Positions 33,414 through 42,962 of a DNA stretch of 64,000 nt are shown one piece after another. Below the pieces are notes generated by a model. It was not told the DNA's origin and did no database searches. It saw only the letters and a program-made list of their open reading frames with translations. A program made the position numbers and the translations under genes. The stretch lies in assembly GCA_029858285.1 (NCBI GenBank), contig JAOUFN010000001.1, positions 124,001 to 188,000 of the forward strand, given 5' to 3'. Every line of letters starts with the position of its first letter. Within the stretch, counting starts at the first letter, position 1. The DNA comes from Nitrospirota bacterium. Lineage in GTDB: Bacteria > Nitrospirota > JACRHL01.

Positions 33414-35732
33414 TCATGGCCGGGACGACTGCCCGGCCGCATCGCCCCCCAGCACCGGTCTGGTGGGGAGGGGGGCAGGCTTGCTGGCGGGCAAAAATCC
33501 GTCCAGACCGGTCACTGCCCGCGCCAGGGGGGAGGGGCGGACCGGCCACGAGTTCTTGAGCACGTTCTGAGGTTCATCCCCGGTAAACGCCAGATAACCG
33601 TATTTTCCGTAATGGGGGAGTTTTCTTGCCAGCCCCGACAGCGGCCCCGGAGTGTCGGAGCCGATCCAGCCCAGAGGGGCGCCGTCGCGCATCGGGTCGC
33701 GCAGGGCGGTGACCAGTGTGTGGGAGCGGGGAAAGGTGCCTTCGGGGAAAATCAGTCCCTGATCGGTCCACACCGCCCCGGCGTCGATCAGGCCCGCGAC
33801 CACCTGTTCCACATGGCGGTTCTGCCACCCCAGCACCCACACCGCCCGGTGCGCGGGCAGGCGGCTGAATTCGTTGTCGAACACCACCTCGCCGTGGGAA
33901 CGCGCCGCCAGGGATCGGGCCAACTGCAGCCACCCACCCTGAACCGCCGTGGGGGCCCCGGACGGCACCACAAACAGCGGCTTTTCCGCCCCCAGCAAGG
34001 CCGACAGGGCCGGTGGTGCCTCGTCCGGCCCAAGGCGGCGGAACACGTCGGAATACGGATCCACCGCCACATACAGCGGCGCGTCGGGCTCCTGAATGTC
34101 GAAACTTTGCTGCTTCTGGTCCATGCGCAGGGTGTGTACTGCGGCCGTATCGGCTCCGGAACTGGTGACGGCGACCGGAATGTACAGCAGGTAGGGGGGG
34201 CCCTCCTGTGTCTGGCGCAGGGTCAAAAGCATGTGGCGCGGGGCGGGGTCGGCCAGAGCCGGGTCTTTGGGCAGCAGCACCGCATCCACCAGTTCCAGTT
34301 CCGGCGCGCCGACGCGCGTCAGCCATTGGTCAAAAACCGCCTTCAGATCGCGTCCGCTGGTCTGCTCAAAGGCCCGGCGCACGTCGTTCCAACCGGCGTG
34401 GTGGAAGCGCTGGCCGTCATAGAAAGTGGTCAGGCCGTGCAAAAAGGCCTCGTCACCCAACTGCACGCGCAGCATGTGGAACAGCATCATGCCCTTGCCG
34501 TACCCCACGGCCTGACTGGATTCACTGTCCCGTGTGACAAATCGGGTGAGCGGAAAATCCTTCCCGGTGAGCACATAATCCGCGTACGCCTGCAGGGCCT
34601 CGCGGCGATATTCCGCCCCCTTGCCGCGGGCCTCCATGACCAGGTGATCGGCCAGGTAGCGGGTGAGCCCCTCGGACCAGTTGCCGCCGCCGTAGTCCAC
34701 AAACACCCCGTTGCCCCACCAGTTGTGGGCGATCTCGTGAGGGAAGGAGCTTTCGAGGATGAACGGCAGGCGCAGCACCGTGCCCCCCATGAGGGTGAAG
34801 GACGGCATGCCCCAGCCGGTGGGGGCGGGGTTTTCCACCAGGGCAAACTTGGCGTAAGGGTAGGGGCCGATCAGGTCGGCGTACAGGTCCAGAAAATGGC
34901 GGGTGGCGGCCAGATAGCGGTTGGCCAGCTCCGGATCGGGATGGAGCAAAAACGCCTGGGCTACCGCCGTGCTGCCCGTTGTGCTTCCCGCCAGTTCGTA
35001 CTTGGTGAAGGGGGCGGCCACCAGGTAGATCTGCTCCTGCGGCTGCTCCACGCTCCAGCGCACCGCGGCCGTGCCCTCCGGCGTGACAAAGCCGGTCAGG
35101 GGAGGAAGCGGCCCCATACCCTGGCTGACTGCCGTCCACGCGGGGGGGACCAGGACCGTCATGGAAAAGGTTACCTGCGCAGGTGTATCACCCGGGGCGG
35201 TGTCCTCTGCGGGCTCCAGAATCTGCGGATACCACGCGCCATTCCCCGACAGCAGTGCGAAGGTGGGGGAGATACCCTCTTCACCCCCCGGTTCGGCGCC
35301 CGCCGGGAGCGGGTAGGAACCTCCGTATTCCACCAGAATGGTGCGGTCGGGGGAGGGGGTTAACCGGTACTGTGTGGCGTTGAGTGTGCCGCTCCGGGGC
35401 ACCGGCTCGGCCCCCGGCTGAGACAGGGACAGTGTCAGGCCGCGGGCCAGCAGGAAGCTCACCTGTTCCCGCGTGGACAGGCGCACCGGCAGGGTGATGC
35501 GGTCGCGCACCGCCACGGCGCCGGTGTCCGGGTCGAGGCGCACCACCATCTGGTGATGCACCACCCCGGACAGGGGGGCACCTGGCTCCGGGACGGCGCC
35601 CGGCGATCCTGGCGCCAGGCGGGGCGCGCAGGCGGACAGCAGGGCCATGAACAACAGGACCATGGACAGCACCACGGTCAGCGGCGGGGCCACACGGACG
35701 CGGGAGTTCGGGTGGATTATGGTACCAAACAT
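33414..35732 (-). CDS. M1-family-like metallopeptidase lipoprotein
   Basis: A 772-residue lipoprotein (lipobox LLSAC at about 31-35) with an aminopeptidase-N-like fold. The zinc motif HEIAH is at 332-336, with the third ligand Glu in WSEGL (354). That gives a 17-residue spacing, one less than the usual 18. The preceding VENPAPTGWGMPSFTLMGG segment stands where M1 enzymes have the GAMEN motif; here it is not conserved, so classical aminopeptidase activity is uncertain. The C-terminal third contains no recognised domain. ATG 35732 overlaps the hrpA stop (ATGA) and follows about 100 residues of open frame without homology. Confidence 0.8.
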   Translation of the reverse strand: MFGTIIHPNSRVRVAPPLTVVLSMVLLFMALLSACAPRLAPGSPGAVPEPGAPLSGVVHHQMVVRLDPDTGAVAVRDRITLPVRLSTREQVSFLLARGLTLSLSQPGAEPVPRSGTLNATQYRLTPSPDRTILVEYGGSYPLPAGAEPGGEEGISPTFALLSGNGAWYPQILEPAEDTAPGDTPAQVTFSMTVLVPPAWTAVSQGMGPLPPLTGFVTPEGTAAVRWSVEQPQEQIYLVAAPFTKYELAGSTTGSTAVAQAFLLHPDPELANRYLAATRHFLDLYADLIGPYPYAKFALVENPAPTGWGMPSFTLMGGTVLRLPFILESSFPHEIAHNWWGNGVFVDYGGGNWSEGLTRYLADHLVMEARGKGAEYRREALQAYADYVLTGKDFPLTRFVTRDSESSQAVGYGKGMMLFHMLRVQLGDEAFLHGLTTFYDGQRFHHAGWNDVRRAFEQTSGRDLKAVFDQWLTRVGAPELELVDAVLLPKDPALADPAPRHMLLTLRQTQEGPPYLLYIPVAVTSSGADTAAVHTLRMDQKQQSFDIQEPDAPLYVAVDPYSDVFRRLGPDEAPPALSALLGAEKPLFVVPSGAPTAVQGGWLQLARSLAARSHGEVVFDNEFSRLPAHRAVWVLGWQNRHVEQVVAGLIDAGAVWTDQGLIFPEGTFPRSHTLVTALRDPMRDGAPLGWIGSDTPGPLSGLARKLPHYGKYGYLAFTGDEPQNVLKNSWPVRPSPLARAVTGLDGFLPASKPAPLPTRPVLGGDAAGQSSRP

Positions 35733-38700
35733 CAGACAGCAATCTCCTTCCAGCGCCGCAGCAGGCGGGTGGGGGACACCGGCTCGGCGGTGCGGATCTC
35801 CTGGGCAAACAGGGAAATTCTCAACTCCTCCAGCAGCCAGCGGAAGTCGGCCATCTCTGCAGACACCTCCCGTGCTGCCGCGCGACATGCGGCCATGCGC
35901 TCCCGCCAGGGGGTGAACAGAGGTAAAAACTCCGCCATCCGGGCGGTGTCGCGGGCGGGGTTTTCGGACATTTTGCGGATGCGCAGGGTGACTGCTTTCA
36001 GGTAACGCGCAAGGTGGGGCAGTCGCTCCCACGGGGTGGCCGCGATGAAGCCGGGGTAGATCAGGCTGTCGATGTGGTCGCGGATGTCGGCCACGGACTC
36101 CCGGCTGCCTGCCCGTACCTCCTTGAGGGCCGTCAATGCGGCGTGGCGCGCCTCCAGCGCCTGGGCGGCATGGCCAAGGGCCGTGGCGGCGGCGGGGGCG
36201 ATGCGCGGACGGGCGGCTTCGGCCAGCCGCTCAAAATCCTCGCGGCTGCGGGGCGGGGCGGCGGCGTTCACGAACACCTGAGCCACTGCCGCCTCCAGCA
36301 CGTCGGTACGCAGGTCCGCGCGCAGGTTGGAACCCGCATTGGCCCTGCCGCTTGCGAGGGCGGCGTAGTGCATGCCTGTGGTCTGGGGCACCGCCATGCG
36401 CGTCAGTTGCGTCCACGCCTTGCCCATGTGCAGGGCCAGCAGGCGCACGGTGCCCCGGCGGTGGTGGGCGTCGGCCTCGGCGCGGGTGGCGAACAGGCGC
36501 AGCGCCACGGTGTCGCCCTCGTCGCACAGGGCGGGAAAGGCGGTCACCGCCCCCGGCTTTTTGCCGTCCCCCAGCCCCACACTCTCCGGCAGGGCGGGGA
36601 CACTCCATGAAGTCAGTCCGGCGGCCTCGTGGGCGGTTTTGGGGATTTGGCCGAAGTCCCGCCGCGCGGCCCCGCCAAGTTGGGTTTGAAGCACCGCCAG
36701 GTCGCGCCCCGCCGCTACTTCGCGGCCTCCGGTGTCCACCACCCGGAAACGCATGCGGAGGTGCTCGGGGAGTTTTTCCGTGTCCCACTCGGTGGGGGCG
36801 ACATCGGCGCCGGTGTGGGTGCGCACAAAGTGCCCCAGCGCGTTCATCAGCAGGCCTTCGGGTGCGGTGGCATCGACAAAACGCCCGGCCCAGTGGGGCC
36901 ATGGCATCAGGTGCTTGCGGCGCGCCTTGGGCAGGTTGCGGAACAAAAACCCCACCTTGTCGCGCAGCAGCCCCGGCACCAGCCAGTCGAAGAGTCCGGG
37001 GGACAGGCCACCGAGCATGGCCAGGGGGATGGTGACGGTCACGCCGTCTTCCGGGTGGCCCAGACGGAAGCGGTAGCCGAGGGGAAATCGCGTGCCGTCC
37101 ACGGTCAGGGCGTCGGGGAACAGGTCGGGCGAAAGGGAGTCGGAGGGACCCAGGTCTTCCGCCTTGAGGCAGAGTAGTCCGGGGGTTGTGCGCTCCGCCT
37201 CCCGCAGCCAGTGATCAAAGGCGCGCAGGTCGGATATCCCCTCCGGCAGGCGTGCGTCGAAGAAGGCGAACAGGGTTTCCGGGTCCACCCCGTGGCTGTG
37301 GTCGCGGCTGCGGGCGCGGCGCTCCTCGGCCTGGGCGAGAAATTCGCGGTTGTGGGCCAAAAAGGCGTGGGCGCGCTTTTTCACCTCCTCCATATCGCCG
37401 CTGACGAGGGCCGCGCGGATGAACACTTCCCGCGCCTCGGCGGGGTGGATGGCGCCGTATTGCACGCCCTTGCCCGGCTGCACCAGCAAGCCAAAGAGTG
37501 TGGCTTTTTCGGTGGCCACCACCGCACCGCGCCGCCGGTCCCAGCGCGGATCGGTGTGGGATATTTTTAACAGGTGTTTTCCCACCGCCACCGCCCACTC
37601 GGGCTCAATGGCGGCGCAGGTGCGGGCGTAGCGGCGCTCCGTTTCCACCACCTCGGCGGCCATCACCCATCGGGGCGCCTTGTTGGCCAGCCCGGAGCCG
37701 GGAAACAGCACAAAACGGCCGTCCCGGGCGGCCCGGTATTCGCGGCGCTCGTCTTTTTCGCCCAGGTTCGACAACAGCCCGGCCAGCAAGGCACGGTGCA
37801 GGGGTTCGTAGTCCGCCGGTGACTGGGGGGATTTCGGGCTGATGCGCAGCCCCAGCTCCTTGACCTGATTTGCCAGTTCGCGCTGGATGTCGTGCCATTC
37901 GCGCATGCGCAGCCAGTTGAGGTAACGCTCGCGGCACAAGCGCCGCAGCTTGTTGTGGGACAGGTGGCGCGCCTGCTCGTGGTACCACGTCCACAGTTTA
38001 AGAATGGCCACGAAATCGGAGCGCTCGTCGGCAAACTCGGCGTGGGAGCGGTCGGCCTTGGCGCGCTCCTCCACCGGGCGCTCACGGGGGTCGGGCACCG
38101 ACAGGGCCGCGGTGATGACAAGGGTTTCGCCCAGCGCCCCTTCGCATTCCCCTGCCACAATCATGCGCGCCAGACGCGGGTCCACGTGGAAGGCCGCCAT
38201 CTGTCGTCCCAGCGGGGTGATGCGGCGCATTTCGTCCACCGCGCCCAGTTCCGTCAGCAGGGCAAAACCGTCGGCGATCTGGCGTCTGTCCGGGGGTTCG
38301 ACGAAGGGGAAATCCTCGATGTCTCCCAGATCGAGGGCCAGCATGCGCAGGATCACCGCCCCCAGGTTGGTGCGCCGCACCTCCGGCTCGGTGAATTCGG
38401 GGCGCGCCAGATAGTCCGCCTCGGAAAAAAGGCGGATGCAGATGCCGTTGGCGATGCGCCCGCAACGCCCCTTGCGCTGGTCGGCGCTGGCGCGGGAAAT
38501 TTTTTCCACCGGCAGGCGCTGCACCCGCGACCGGGCGCTGTAGCGGCTGATGCGGGCGGTGCCGACATCCACCACATAGTGGATGCGCGGCACGGTGAGG
38601 GAAGTTTCCGCCACGTTGGTGGCCAGCACGATGCGCCGCTGCGGTCCGGGGTGAAAAATGCGCCCCTGCTCGCCTGCCGACAGCCGCGCATACAGGGGCA

Positions 38701-39808
38701 AGATTTCCGTGCCCTGGGGGTGGTGCTTGCGCAGGGCCTCGGCGGCCTCGCGAATGTCGCGCTCGCCGGGCAGGAACACCAGGGTGTCGCCGTCGCGGGA
38801 TTCGGCGGCAATCTCGTCCACGGCGGCCAGAATGGCGTCGATGGCGTCTCCGGAGGCGTTGCCGGTCTTATCCGGGCCACCCTCGTCCTCCTCCGATGGG
38901 GCGTCCGGGGCCTCGCCCCCGGGCCGGTAGCGGACCTCCACCGGATAGGTGCGCCCCGCCACCTCAATTACCGGAGCGCCAAAATGGGCGGCAAAGCGGG
39001 CGGTGTCGATGGTGGCGCTGGTGATCACCAGCTTGAGGTCGGGGCGCCGGGGCAGCAGGTTTTTGAGGTAGCCCAGCAGAAAATCGATGTTCAGGCTGCG
39101 TTCGTGGGCCTCGTCCACGATGATCGTGTCGTAGGCCGTGAGCAGGCGGTCGGAGCGAATTTCGGCGAGCAGGATGCCGTCGGTCATCACCTTGATGAAG
39201 GTGTCGGGACGGCTCATGTCCGAAAAACGCACCTTGAACCCCACGGGGCCCGCGTGGGGGTTCTCCCGGTCGCCCCGCTGCGGGTGGTGGCCAGAGGTTC
39301 CCGGCCAGACCGGGAACCTCATCGGGGGTGCGCCGGGGGTGGACTCCGGCAACAGTTCTTCCGTCAGCCGCGCAGCCAGGCTGCGAGCGGCGATGCGGCG
39401 CGGCTGGGTGTGGCCGATCATGCCGCTCACGCCGCGCCCGGCGGCCAGACAGATTTTGGGCAACTGGGTGGACTTGCCGGAGCCGGTTTCCCCCGCCACC
39501 ACAATCACCTGATGGGCCAGCAGTGCCGCGGTAATTTCGTCACGCCGCCCGGCCACGGGCAGTTCCGGGGGGAACTCCGGGCGGGGCAGGTGGGCGGCCC
39601 GCCATGCCCGCAGGTCGGCGGAACGACCGGCGTCTGTCGCGAGTCTTTCGGCAAGCTTTTCCAGTGCCATGTCGGGACTGCCGCCCGGCTCCGGCCTGGC
39701 CTCGCGCAGGCGGCGGCGAAACTGCTCCAGGCGGCGCGACAGGTGGTCCTGATCGCGGCGCATGGCAGCATCAACGAGGGTGCGGATATGCGGGATTCGA
39801 TGGTCCAT
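35732..39808 (-). CDS. hrpA: ATP-dependent RNA helicase HrpA (DEAH family)
   Basis: A 1358-residue DEAH-box helicase. Walker A is GETGSGKST (about 106-114), and IGHTQPRRIAARSLAARL is motif Ia. DEAHERS is motif II, SATIDTARFA motif III, and ATNVAETSLTVP and QRKGRCGR motifs V and VI. The long C-terminal extension (DUF3418-like) is present. Between motif Ia and VGFKVRFSD there are about 30 extra Pro/Gly/His-rich residues that E. coli HrpA lacks. HrpA unwinds RNA and clears collided ribosomes. The start at ATG 39808 follows GGGGTG; a GTG six bases upstream is possible. It diverges from the cupin gene with 34 bp between. Confidence 0.94.
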   Translation of the reverse strand: MDHRIPHIRTLVDAAMRRDQDHLSRRLEQFRRRLREARPEPGGSPDMALEKLAERLATDAGRSADLRAWRAAHLPRPEFPPELPVAGRRDEITAALLAHQVIVVAGETGSGKSTQLPKICLAAGRGVSGMIGHTQPRRIAARSLAARLTEELLPESTPGAPPMRFPVWPGTSGHHPQRGDRENPHAGPVGFKVRFSDMSRPDTFIKVMTDGILLAEIRSDRLLTAYDTIIVDEAHERSLNIDFLLGYLKNLLPRRPDLKLVITSATIDTARFAAHFGAPVIEVAGRTYPVEVRYRPGGEAPDAPSEEDEGGPDKTGNASGDAIDAILAAVDEIAAESRDGDTLVFLPGERDIREAAEALRKHHPQGTEILPLYARLSAGEQGRIFHPGPQRRIVLATNVAETSLTVPRIHYVVDVGTARISRYSARSRVQRLPVEKISRASADQRKGRCGRIANGICIRLFSEADYLARPEFTEPEVRRTNLGAVILRMLALDLGDIEDFPFVEPPDRRQIADGFALLTELGAVDEMRRITPLGRQMAAFHVDPRLARMIVAGECEGALGETLVITAALSVPDPRERPVEERAKADRSHAEFADERSDFVAILKLWTWYHEQARHLSHNKLRRLCRERYLNWLRMREWHDIQRELANQVKELGLRISPKSPQSPADYEPLHRALLAGLLSNLGEKDERREYRAARDGRFVLFPGSGLANKAPRWVMAAEVVETERRYARTCAAIEPEWAVAVGKHLLKISHTDPRWDRRRGAVVATEKATLFGLLVQPGKGVQYGAIHPAEAREVFIRAALVSGDMEEVKKRAHAFLAHNREFLAQAEERRARSRDHSHGVDPETLFAFFDARLPEGISDLRAFDHWLREAERTTPGLLCLKAEDLGPSDSLSPDLFPDALTVDGTRFPLGYRFRLGHPEDGVTVTIPLAMLGGLSPGLFDWLVPGLLRDKVGFLFRNLPKARRKHLMPWPHWAGRFVDATAPEGLLMNALGHFVRTHTGADVAPTEWDTEKLPEHLRMRFRVVDTGGREVAAGRDLAVLQTQLGGAARRDFGQIPKTAHEAAGLTSWSVPALPESVGLGDGKKPGAVTAFPALCDEGDTVALRLFATRAEADAHHRRGTVRLLALHMGKAWTQLTRMAVPQTTGMHYAALASGRANAGSNLRADLRTDVLEAAVAQVFVNAAAPPRSREDFERLAEAARPRIAPAAATALGHAAQALEARHAALTALKEVRAGSRESVADIRDHIDSLIYPGFIAATPWERLPHLARYLKAVTLRIRKMSENPARDTARMAEFLPLFTPWRERMAACRAAAREVSAEMADFRWLLEELRISLFAQEIRTAEPVSPTRLLRRWKEIAV

Positions 39809-39842
39809 GGACACCCCAATGGTGGCATACTGGGGTTGTCAT

Positions 39843-40184
39843 ATGGAACGCGCCATGCTGCCTGTTGTTGAACATTGGGACGAAGCCGCCAACGGCCCCC
39901 TTTCCGGGGAGGCCATGCGCCGCGTGCTGGCGGAGCGCGGATTTGCCGCCACCGCATACGTTTACCCGCCAGGCACGGAGTTCCCCGTTCACCGCCACCG
40001 CGCCGACAAGCTGGATGGTGTCCTGTCGGGCCGGTTGCGCCTGACCATGGGGGGGCACAGCGTGGTGCTGGAGGCGGGGGATTTGCTGGAAATCCCCGCC
40101 GGGGTGGAGCATTCCGCCGCCGTGGTGGGCACCGAAGAAGTGGTCAGCTTGGACGGCGTGCGCATGCCGCCGGGGCGGGAATGA
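39843..40184 (+). CDS. Small cupin-domain protein
   Basis: A 113-residue single-domain cupin. The first motif is YPPGTEFPVHRHRADKLDGVLSG (two His and one Glu-equivalent; positions about 41-63), and the second is LEAGDLLEIPAGVEHSA, giving a mononuclear metal site. The substrate is unknown. It begins 34 bp from the divergent hrpA start and is followed after 18 bp by a pirin-like gene, another cupin-fold protein, so they may be one unit. Confidence 0.8.
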   Translation: MERAMLPVVEHWDEAANGPLSGEAMRRVLAERGFAATAYVYPPGTEFPVHRHRADKLDGVLSGRLRLTMGGHSVVLEAGDLLEIPAGVEHSAAVVGTEEVVSLDGVRMPPGRE

Positions 40185-40202
40185 CGTGAAACGGGGAGTG
40201 TG

Positions 40203-40898
40203 ATGCAGATTTTCCGCAACGCCCAACGGGGGCGCACCACGCTGCCCTGGCTGGACAGCCGTCACAGCTTTTCCTTCGCCGGGTACCGCGAGCCGGAGCG
40301 GGACGGTTTTTCGGTGTTGCGGGTGCTCAACGACGACCGGGTGGTGCCGGGGGGCGGCTTTGGCACCCACGGCCACCGCGACATGGAAATCGTCACCTGG
40401 GTTCTGGCCGGCCACCTGCGCCACCGGGACAGCATGGGCAACGGCACCGTGCTGGGGCCGGGCGGCGTGCAGTTCATGAGCGCCGGGACCGGAATCACCC
40501 ACAGCGAGTTCAACGATTCGGAGCAGGCCGGGCTGCACTTTTTCCAGGTATGGATACTGCCCGACCGCGCCGGGCACGTGCCGCGTTACGGCGAAAAGCA
40601 TTTTGACCCGCACACCCGACACAACCGCTGGTGCCTGATCGCCTCGCCGGACGGGGGCGACGGTTCGGTGCCTATCCACCAGGATGCCCGCATTCTGGTG
40701 ACCCGGCTCACCGATCGAGGCAGCCTCGAATTCACCGCCGGGGCAGGCCGCAGCGTTTATGTTCACGTCGCTGCGGGCGCCTTGACCCTCAACAGCCAGG
40801 GGATGACCGCCGGGGACGGCTGCGGCCTGCGGGACACGCACCACCTGAAAATCTCGGCCACCCCCGAGGCGGACGTAATCCTGTTCGACCTGCCGTGA
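40203..40898 (+). CDS. Pirin family protein (YhhW-type bicupin)
   Basis: A 231-residue pirin. RHSFSFAGYREPERDGFSVL and the metal-binding GTHGHRDMEIVTWVLAGHLRH (positions about 55-75) are typical, with later GVQFMSAGTGITHSEFN and LHFFQVWILPDRAG. Some relatives oxidise quercetin; physiological function is unknown. Start at ATG 40203; a GTG immediately upstream is possible. It overlaps the PhzF gene by 4 bp. Confidence 0.9.
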   Translation: MQIFRNAQRGRTTLPWLDSRHSFSFAGYREPERDGFSVLRVLNDDRVVPGGGFGTHGHRDMEIVTWVLAGHLRHRDSMGNGTVLGPGGVQFMSAGTGITHSEFNDSEQAGLHFFQVWILPDRAGHVPRYGEKHFDPHTRHNRWCLIASPDGGDGSVPIHQDARILVTRLTDRGSLEFTAGAGRSVYVHVAAGALTLNSQGMTAGDGCGLRDTHHLKISATPEADVILFDLP

Positions 40899-41698
40899 CC
40901 CAGCCGCTCTTTCACGTCGATGCCTTCACCGACCGGCCCTTTGCGGGCAATCCGGCGGCGGTCTGTCCGCTGGACGGCCCCGCCGACGCGGCGTGGATGC
41001 AGTCGGTGGCGGCGGAGATGAATCTTTCCGAAACCGCCTTCCCGTGGCCCGAGGGGGACGGCGTGTGGCGGCTGCGCTGGTTCACCCCCACGGTGGAGGT
41101 GGACCTGTGTGGCCACGCCACCCTGGCCGCCGCCCATGTGCTGTGGAGCGAGGGGGTTGCCGACGCCCCTGAAATCGCCTTCGAGACCCGCAGCGGCCGC
41201 CTGACGGCCACCCGCGAGGCGATTCAGGGCAAAAGCCGCATCTGGCTGGATTTCCCCGCCGTCACCGCCAAACTGGCGCCCCTGCCGGATGAACTTCAGC
41301 GCGCCCTGTGCGGCATGCGGCCGATCTACACCGGTAAAAACGCCATGGACTGGGTGGTGGAACTGGTGAGCGCCGACCACGTCCGGCGTTTTCAGCCCGA
41401 TCTGGCGCTGCTGGCGCGGGTGAAGGCGCGGGGGCTGGTGGTCACCGCCGCCGGAGATGCGCCGGGGGTGGATTTTGTGTCGCGCTTCTTCGCCCCGGCG
41501 GCGGGCATTGATGAAGACCCGGTGACCGGCTCCGCCCACTGCTGCCTGGGGCCGCTATGGGGCGAACGCCTGAAAAAAACCGACCTGACCGGCTACCAGT
41601 GTTCCGCACGCGGGGGCGCCGTACACATGCGCCTGAAGGGCGACCGGGTGCATCTGGGCGGCGCGGCGGTGACGGTGGTAAGGGGGGAGATTTGTTGA
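40895..41698 (+). CDS. PhzF-family isomerase-like protein
   Basis: A 267-residue protein of the PhzF/DapF-like fold. PLFHVDAFTDRPFAGNPAAV, the catalytic Glu in MNLSETAF, LRWFTPTVEVDLCGHATLAAAHVL and the late DEDPVTGSAHCCLGPLWG are diagnostic. The family includes phenazine biosynthesis isomerases and many proteins of unknown substrate. No phenazine genes are nearby, so a phenazine role is not suggested. The GTG start overlaps the pirin stop by 4 bp. Confidence 0.9.
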   Translation: MTQPLFHVDAFTDRPFAGNPAAVCPLDGPADAAWMQSVAAEMNLSETAFPWPEGDGVWRLRWFTPTVEVDLCGHATLAAAHVLWSEGVADAPEIAFETRSGRLTATREAIQGKSRIWLDFPAVTAKLAPLPDELQRALCGMRPIYTGKNAMDWVVELVSADHVRRFQPDLALLARVKARGLVVTAAGDAPGVDFVSRFFAPAAGIDEDPVTGSAHCCLGPLWGERLKKTDLTGYQCSARGGAVHMRLKGDRVHLGGAAVTVVRGEIC

Positions 41699-41717
41699 GC
41701 AAGCGTGCCAAAAAAAT

Positions 41718-42468
41718 TCACAGATCAGCAAGTCTACTCAGCAGGTTTCTGTATGTTGTAATAAATTTGTCTACTGTACCCTCAAGCTCATAGAACGATC
41801 CGGAGTCAACCCCGTGCGTTTCATCCAATTGAAGTGTCGCCCTGATCCTTTTTATTTCTGACACAGAAACCTCAAAGTGACCCTTTGGATATCCGGTCAA
41901 AACGCTTTTGTTTTTGTATCTAATTTTTATGAAATTTCCGCTTTGTTTTTCGACTTTACATCCCATCGCTAATAGGAGTTTTTTCAGATCTTTGTATTTC
42001 AGCGACCTGTCCCCTAACGTGATATTCCGGAAGCGTTTTTTGATCCACGCTGAGAGTGCCGCGCACTCCGTCTCTGCATCCCTTGAAGCGCTTGCTGCAA
42101 CAGGGAATTCGTGTGCTGCAATTGCCCTTGCCATTTCAAAAAGTTCGTCTTCAGATGTTTCAGTTAATGTCGCCTTGTTTTGATCAAGAAACAACGAGCA
42201 TGCTGACCAACGCAGTTCGCTTGTTTCCGTTCTCAAACGCATGCCCCATTGCGATCCCATAGAACACGTTCGCAGCAATATCAGGTATAGCTGTGTATTT
42301 GAAAGAGCCTAGAAATGACGTAAGGTGTCTGCCTACGGCTGAGGATAATCTTCCGGCGTCAATGGGTTCGATTCTCCCAAACGCATCAGCCCTCGCTATC
42401 TCGGATTGTGTAATCCGAGATCGAATCTGCATAACGGATTCTTTAGTTAACCTTATGACCTCTGCCAC
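41718..42468 (-). pseudogene. Frameshifted Doc/Fic-like toxin with a HicA-like C-terminal domain
   Basis: Two overlapping minus-strand frames together make one protein. The first (GTG 42468 to a TGA near 42183) reads to GIAMGHAFENGNKRTALVSM, which holds the Doc/Fic motif HxFxxGNKR. The second continues in the next frame with LFLDQNKATLTETSEDELF. Removing one base near 42195 joins them into a normal Doc-like core. The rest has YKDLKKLLLAMGCKVEKQSG followed by IKIRYKN and EVSVSEIKRIR, resembling the HicA fold, then a tail. Doc-type enzymes phosphorylate EF-Tu; HicA cleaves mRNA. The base composition is far more AT-rich than all neighbours, which indicates acquisition by transfer. No antitoxin gene is visible. 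A sequencing error could also explain the frameshift. Confidence 0.7.
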
Positions 42469-42578
42469 TCTACGGTCTCTTCCATGCTAGATGTGTGGGC
42501 ACCGGTCCACTTAAAATCGAGTCGATAAATAAGGCGCTGGAAAAGCATTTAGATATTTTTTTCTGGGACGTGTCGCGG

Positions 42579-42962
42579 CTACTCATCCGGAAAGTCCATG
42601 GGGGTCTTGCCCGTCGCCACGATGGAGCAGGCGCGCATCACCGTGATCCCCAGTTCATTCCCGCGTTCCACCATCTCCTCGCTGTCGGCGCCGGGGTTGG
42701 CAAACACCTCTTTAATGCCCTTTTTGGCGATCTCCTCCAACAGCTTGATGCCGATGGCCGGGGCCACATACAGGTTGGCATAGTCGGGAGGCTCGGGCAG
42801 GTCGGAGACGGAGCGGTAGACCTTCAGGCCCTCGATGGTGTCGTCCTTGGGATTGATGGGGTAGACCGTGTAACCGGCCTGCTTCCAGGCGCGGACCGCC
42901 TTGTTGCCGTATTTGGAGCGGTTCGACGACGCGCCGATGATGGCGATGCTTTTTTGCGACAT
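42579..42962 (-). CDS. CoA-binding-domain protein (YccU type)
   Basis: A 127-residue single-domain Rossmann protein: SIAIIGASSNRSKYGNKAVRAW, YTVYPINPKDDTIEGLKVY, LYVAPAIGIKLLEEIAKKG and VFANPGADSEEMVERGNELG. This is the CoA-binding domain of succinyl-CoA-synthetase type as a stand-alone protein. The start at ATG 42962 gives the normal length. Function is unknown. It sits downstream of the large surface protein gene on the same strand, separated by 143 bp. Confidence 0.88.
   Translation of the reverse strand: MSQKSIAIIGASSNRSKYGNKAVRAWKQAGYTVYPINPKDDTIEGLKVYRSVSDLPEPPDYANLYVAPAIGIKLLEEIAKKGIKEVFANPGADSEEMVERGNELGITVMRACSIVATGKTPMDFPDE

Noticed and set aside
37892-39871. Open frame of 659 codons on the plus strand
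   Set aside because: It is antisense to the helicase hrpA, which has all helicase motifs.
42183-42210. Programmed +1 frameshift at TCT-TGA in the toxin gene
   Set aside because: The slip would need a tRNA mismatch at the new codon and there is no internal Shine-Dalgarno as in prfB; a simple one-base mutation or read error is more likely.
41718-42278. Second toxin frame as an independent gene with its own start
   Set aside because: The residues before LFLDQNK overlap the Doc motif in another frame and make no sense as a start; the two frames form one interrupted gene.
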